The position numbers and the translations under genes were made by a program. The notes under the pieces are model-generated. The model had not been told where the DNA came from and did no database searches. It saw only the letters and a program-made list of their open reading frames with translations. This document shows, piece by piece, positions 60,654 to 64,000 of a stretch of 64,000 nt of DNA. Origin of the DNA: Xylocopa sonorina. Taxonomy: Eukaryota; Arthropoda; Insecta; Hymenoptera; Apidae. The stretch lies in NCBI RefSeq assembly GCF_050948175.1, contig NC_135206.1, positions 4,059,670 to 4,123,669 of the forward strand, written 5' to 3'. Every line of letters starts with the position of its first letter. Position 1 is the first letter of the stretch.

Positions 60654-63600
60654 TCATGTTGGACTCGGTTGACTGGTAGCTCTGCATTGTGCTTCGGATG
60701 CTCGAAGTTTTTCGAGCCTGTGCAGTGGATCCATTAGGCTTTTCTCTTCAGAACCAGTAGATTCAGCGGTCCCTATAGATCATCGATTCCTCGGTTAAAC
60801 TTTTCTCGTTAAAATTACGCATACCGTACATCGATCTTTACCTGTCGAATATTGATTATTAGTTTGCGTTATAAGATTTTGATTTTTTCGTGCTTGATCG
60901 ATATCTCTTAATCCTTGTTCTATAAAATCCTGGAAAAATTGATGAGATTTTACCAAGAACGGTTGCACGTCCGCTTCAGGATATTGAAGTTTAAAATCAT
61001 AAAGTTGCATTAAACCCTGTACAAAATATACATTTCATGAAATCGAAAATGTATTGGTTAGTCATTCATTAGAGTTATTATTAATCGTTATACTTCTTGT
61101 GTATGTTCTTTAGATCCAATCTTTTTAAATATTTCGGACAATTGTTGATGAGTAAATTTTGACAAGTGTTCTTGAGTTTTCCCGGTGCTGCTAGATTTAA
61201 CAGTCGTCCTGGAATTGCTGTTAATCTCGTCTGGCTTAAAAGTCTGCCAAACATTACCATGAAATATATTAAATAGTTTAGTTTTGCGCACACATTGTAA
61301 TATTTAATGTTTTATTAATGTTTAAATCAACTAACCGCAATTAGCCTGATGAGATAAGAATGTAATTCCGACTCGTTTGTATTGTTTATTCGCGTCAAGT
61401 GGCTGAGTATCGTACTACCCTTCACACGAGTCATACTATGAAGAATTGTTTTAATTGTACGTAAAGGTGTGTCAGATTTTTGTTTTTTCCACCACACGCT
61501 CGGATAATCCTGCGGGGATTGAAAAAAAAAAAAAAAAAAGTAGAGTAACATCTATCCCGTCCAATGGTTTTTTCCTTATGAAAACCTTTATACCTTGAGA
61601 AAGCGATGCACTTCTAAGAGAATCGTATCGTAATCCAAGTCCGCAGCCCAATTTGGAATTGCTTTCACTATTTTCCACAAACACTTCATAACCAATTCTT
61701 CATATTTCGGTGGAGCAGTAGATTCAGCGCATCCATGGAGTAATTTTATTAAAACACTAGAATTAAACGAATAAATTGTTTGAGTATCATCTTCAAATTA
61801 ATTAAGAGTTTGTTAAATGTAAATATATTGTATAGGGAAATTAGCAACTGATATACAGGATAAAAATTTTTAAAGCTATTACCATATGATAGTAGTATGA
61901 TTCGAGTTGTCTATTATTTTACACATAATATTGTTAATTACACGATAATACGCTTCTGCCTGAGGTAAATGGTGCAATTTGTGCTCTGCTAATAAACTGA
62001 TCATTTGATCCACAAGCTCTTTCAAATGTATCAACGGGACATTCTTTCCGAGGATTCCGGTATCATAGAACTATTAAAGATAATTGTATGTTAAATAAAA
62101 TTTTATATTCGTTACGCTACGTGTACCGTGTATAACTAATTCTTACCACCAGTAAAACCATAAACGTATTCCTAAAACCTTTAGATATATCTGCCCCTCC
62201 TTGTTGTAAAGGATAAGTTTGGAGAAGCTTCAATTGCATATTTATAGAACCAATAAATTTGTCTTCTTTCGATTGAAGACTCAAAATTTGATGAGACTTT
62301 ATTAGCTAAAATTATTTCATTTCAAATTAGAACCACGAACGTCTGTAAATCGATAGGGAAATACGTATTCGAAATACGAACATTTTCTATACCGTTCATT
62401 GACTGTATCGCGACTGCCAAATCTAAACTAGCCATTGCAAGAATTTTACGTTCAAGACTGTCCTCTTTGCTAGGGTTTGCCGGGCTTAACTGTTGCTGCG
62501 TAATTGACGCAGACTTTGACACCAATAGTTTTGGCGGAGATATAGGGACTACCCTGGAAAAACATCAAATATCGAATGTAACTAATTAACGTGTAATGTG
62601 ACACACGGTATAAAATAATTAGTTCAAACTAAAATAAGGAAATAAATAAGTACTTACGGTACTTTAGGTGGATTCATGTTTGTAGTTTCAATCAAATCTA
62701 AATTAACTTCTAGAAGAACAGGATTTGTATACTTCACAGGCGCGTTTAATTCAATTCTTTGTAACAAATCCATATCAAGTCCAAATGGACCCGATACTTT
62801 TGGTTGCGTCGATGTTGGAGAACGTCTAAAAGTTAAAATTACATAGAAATTATGTAAAATTGCCCGTCACATATGAAACGTGATATTCGCTACACATAAT
62901 TCTAATCTAACACATTACATATCTCATATCACTTTTAGACCACAAGACACGTGTCTAGTCGATATCTACCGTTATTTGTTTCTTTTCTTCATCTAGGAAA
63001 TGGAAATAAAATATTAAAAAAAAAGAAACAAACAAAAAAAAAACAAAAAAAAAGAGGAATACGCATATATCAAACAAAGTTATACAATTTCGCTGAAAAC
63101 GGAACAACCAATTTCCCATATACCCATCACCATTCATAAACAGCACACACTGAAAACAAATCACAAGAAGCACAAACGTTTCGGTATCGTCTTCATGGTC
63201 ATTTAGAGGTAAGATATGTATTTCTGGTAACATTTCTGGAGAAGGTTCATTAGTTTCAGTACAGTCCTGTACTTCGTCAGATGTGTCTTTTGTTTTTACA
63301 TTTGCAGTCTCTGTTACATGTGGCCTGGAGAATCATTAAAAACAAATTCATACCAATATAAATAAATAAATAAATAAATAAATAAATGTATAAATAAAAA
63401 AAGAAAAGAAACTAAAATGCAATTATTAGAAAAGTACTCTAAAAATTCCATCAAAACCGCGTAATGAGATTGAACCATTGAAAGCATAGTTTTATCGCGA
63501 AATATAATGAAGGAAATTCATCTCGTACAATTCATTTGTTTGAAGCGGTGCAGGGATTTCTGGCTCGGGTACGTCTTCGTTTTCCTCTTCAGATTCTGCT

Positions 63601-64000
63601 TTAACGTCTTCACTGGAAAGGATAGGTGTTGCGTTTGTCGGTACCGATAGTGTAGTTGTAGAAGCCGATTTTGTTGGGCGATTTTTTGCAGCCCTTTTTA
63701 TACGCTCGTCCAACAATGACTGATCTTTCTCGGATATCTAAAAGTTAGTTAAAAGTCCGTTCAAGCAAAGTCTCGAAAGATCTAAATAAAGATCAACTCG
63801 AAGAAAGTAATAATTACCTGACCAATAAGCTTATATATACGCTCTCCTTGAAGAAAGTATGCCTGAACGATACAATTTAAAGCGGCATTTCGAACAGAAT
63901 TATCGCGATCTGCAATTTGTTTTGCGATTTCTTTTAGCGCCACAGATGGAGACGGTTGACAAACCGACAATCCATAATTCTCAATGAGTGAACCCAACTG
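60654..64000 (-). CDS. msps: Mini spindles / CKAP5 (XMAP215 family), C-terminal part, 12 exons visible
   Basis: Microtubule polymerase acting at plus ends and spindle poles; only the last 668 residues are in the window. Exons in transcript order: 64000-63818, 63737-63529, 63324-63178, 62825-62658, 62553-62382, 62305-62147, 62070-61883, 61756-61594, 61509-61336, 61243-61094, 61016-60842, 60772-60654. The first visible exon is the end of TOG5 (IADRDNSVRNAALNCIVQAY...GERIYKLIG), followed by ISEKDQSLLDERIKRA as in CKAP5. After an acidic linker comes the C-terminal helical domain: MKCLWKIVKAIP, RTIKTILHSMTRVKGSTILSHL and NESELHSYLIRL, then DFKLQYPEADVQPFL with FFQDFIEQGLRDI, all recognisable in human CKAP5. 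All junctions keep frame; the donor of the exon ending at 63178 (GTTTGT) is the weakest and could be replaced by another. The gene continues beyond the right edge. Confidence 0.93.
61528..61546 (+). repeat. Poly(A) tract in an msps intron
   Basis: About eighteen A directly upstream, on the minus strand, of the acceptor at 61510. There it reads as poly(T) and serves as the polypyrimidine tract. Confidence 0.8.
63358..63387 (+). repeat. (AATA)n microsatellite in an msps intron
   Basis: About seven AAAT units in the intron 63325-63528. Confidence 0.9.

Noticed and set aside
62322..62381. Read-through of the msps exon ending at 62382
   Set aside because: The continuing frame hits a stop and breaks the alignment with CKAP5, which resumes exactly at 62305 when the GTTCGT donor is used.
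1..64000. tRNA, rRNA and known conserved insect miRNA genes
   Set aside because: No tRNA B-box with matching acceptor stem, no rRNA core sequence and no mature miRNA sequence I could recall was found by eye; a tRNAscan-SE and miRBase search would settle it.

Overview
The window is animal nuclear DNA and looks like an aculeate hymenopteran, most likely a bee other than Apis. The evidence is a nine-exon insect odorant receptor, short introns (mostly 60-120 bp), an STPR-repeat protein of the insect FMBP-1 type, and large CpG-rich intergenic DNA next to AT-rich gene blocks. I cannot name the species. No rRNA, tRNA, CRISPR or intact transposon was recognised. Gene models were built by hand from splice sites. 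Every internal exon keeps frame, and the models were compared with remembered family members, so they are predictions without transcript support.

Layout. (1) 218-2171, plus strand: a complete odorant receptor. (2) 4214-17475, plus strand: two proneural bHLH genes of the Atonal family, a three-exon Cato-like gene and, 11 kb downstream, a single-exon Atonal/Amos-like gene. (3) 17.5-47.2 kb: a gene desert of about 30 kb, CpG-rich, with microsatellites, several hairpins and AT-rich homeodomain-like sites but no convincing gene. (4) 47.2-64 kb: a compact AT-rich block of five genes: STPR-repeat protein (+), WDR3/Utp12 (+), KICS2/C12orf66 (-), TMEM165/Gdt1 (+), and the C-terminal part of mini spindles/CKAP5 (-, running off the right edge).

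How the genes relate. The two bHLH genes are probably an old tandem duplicate; their family specifies sense-organ precursors, and the surrounding gene-free DNA is where their enhancers would be expected. The right-hand block is housekeeping: ribosome biogenesis (WDR3), nutrient signalling to TORC1 (KICS2), Golgi ion transport (TMEM165) and microtubule growth (msps). WDR3 and KICS2 converge with poly(A) signals a few bases apart. KICS2 and TMEM165 diverge from a 1.25 kb spacer that holds the most striking structure in the window: a large inverted repeat whose arms and loop carry three copies of a GATGGCGC motif resembling insect CTCF sites.
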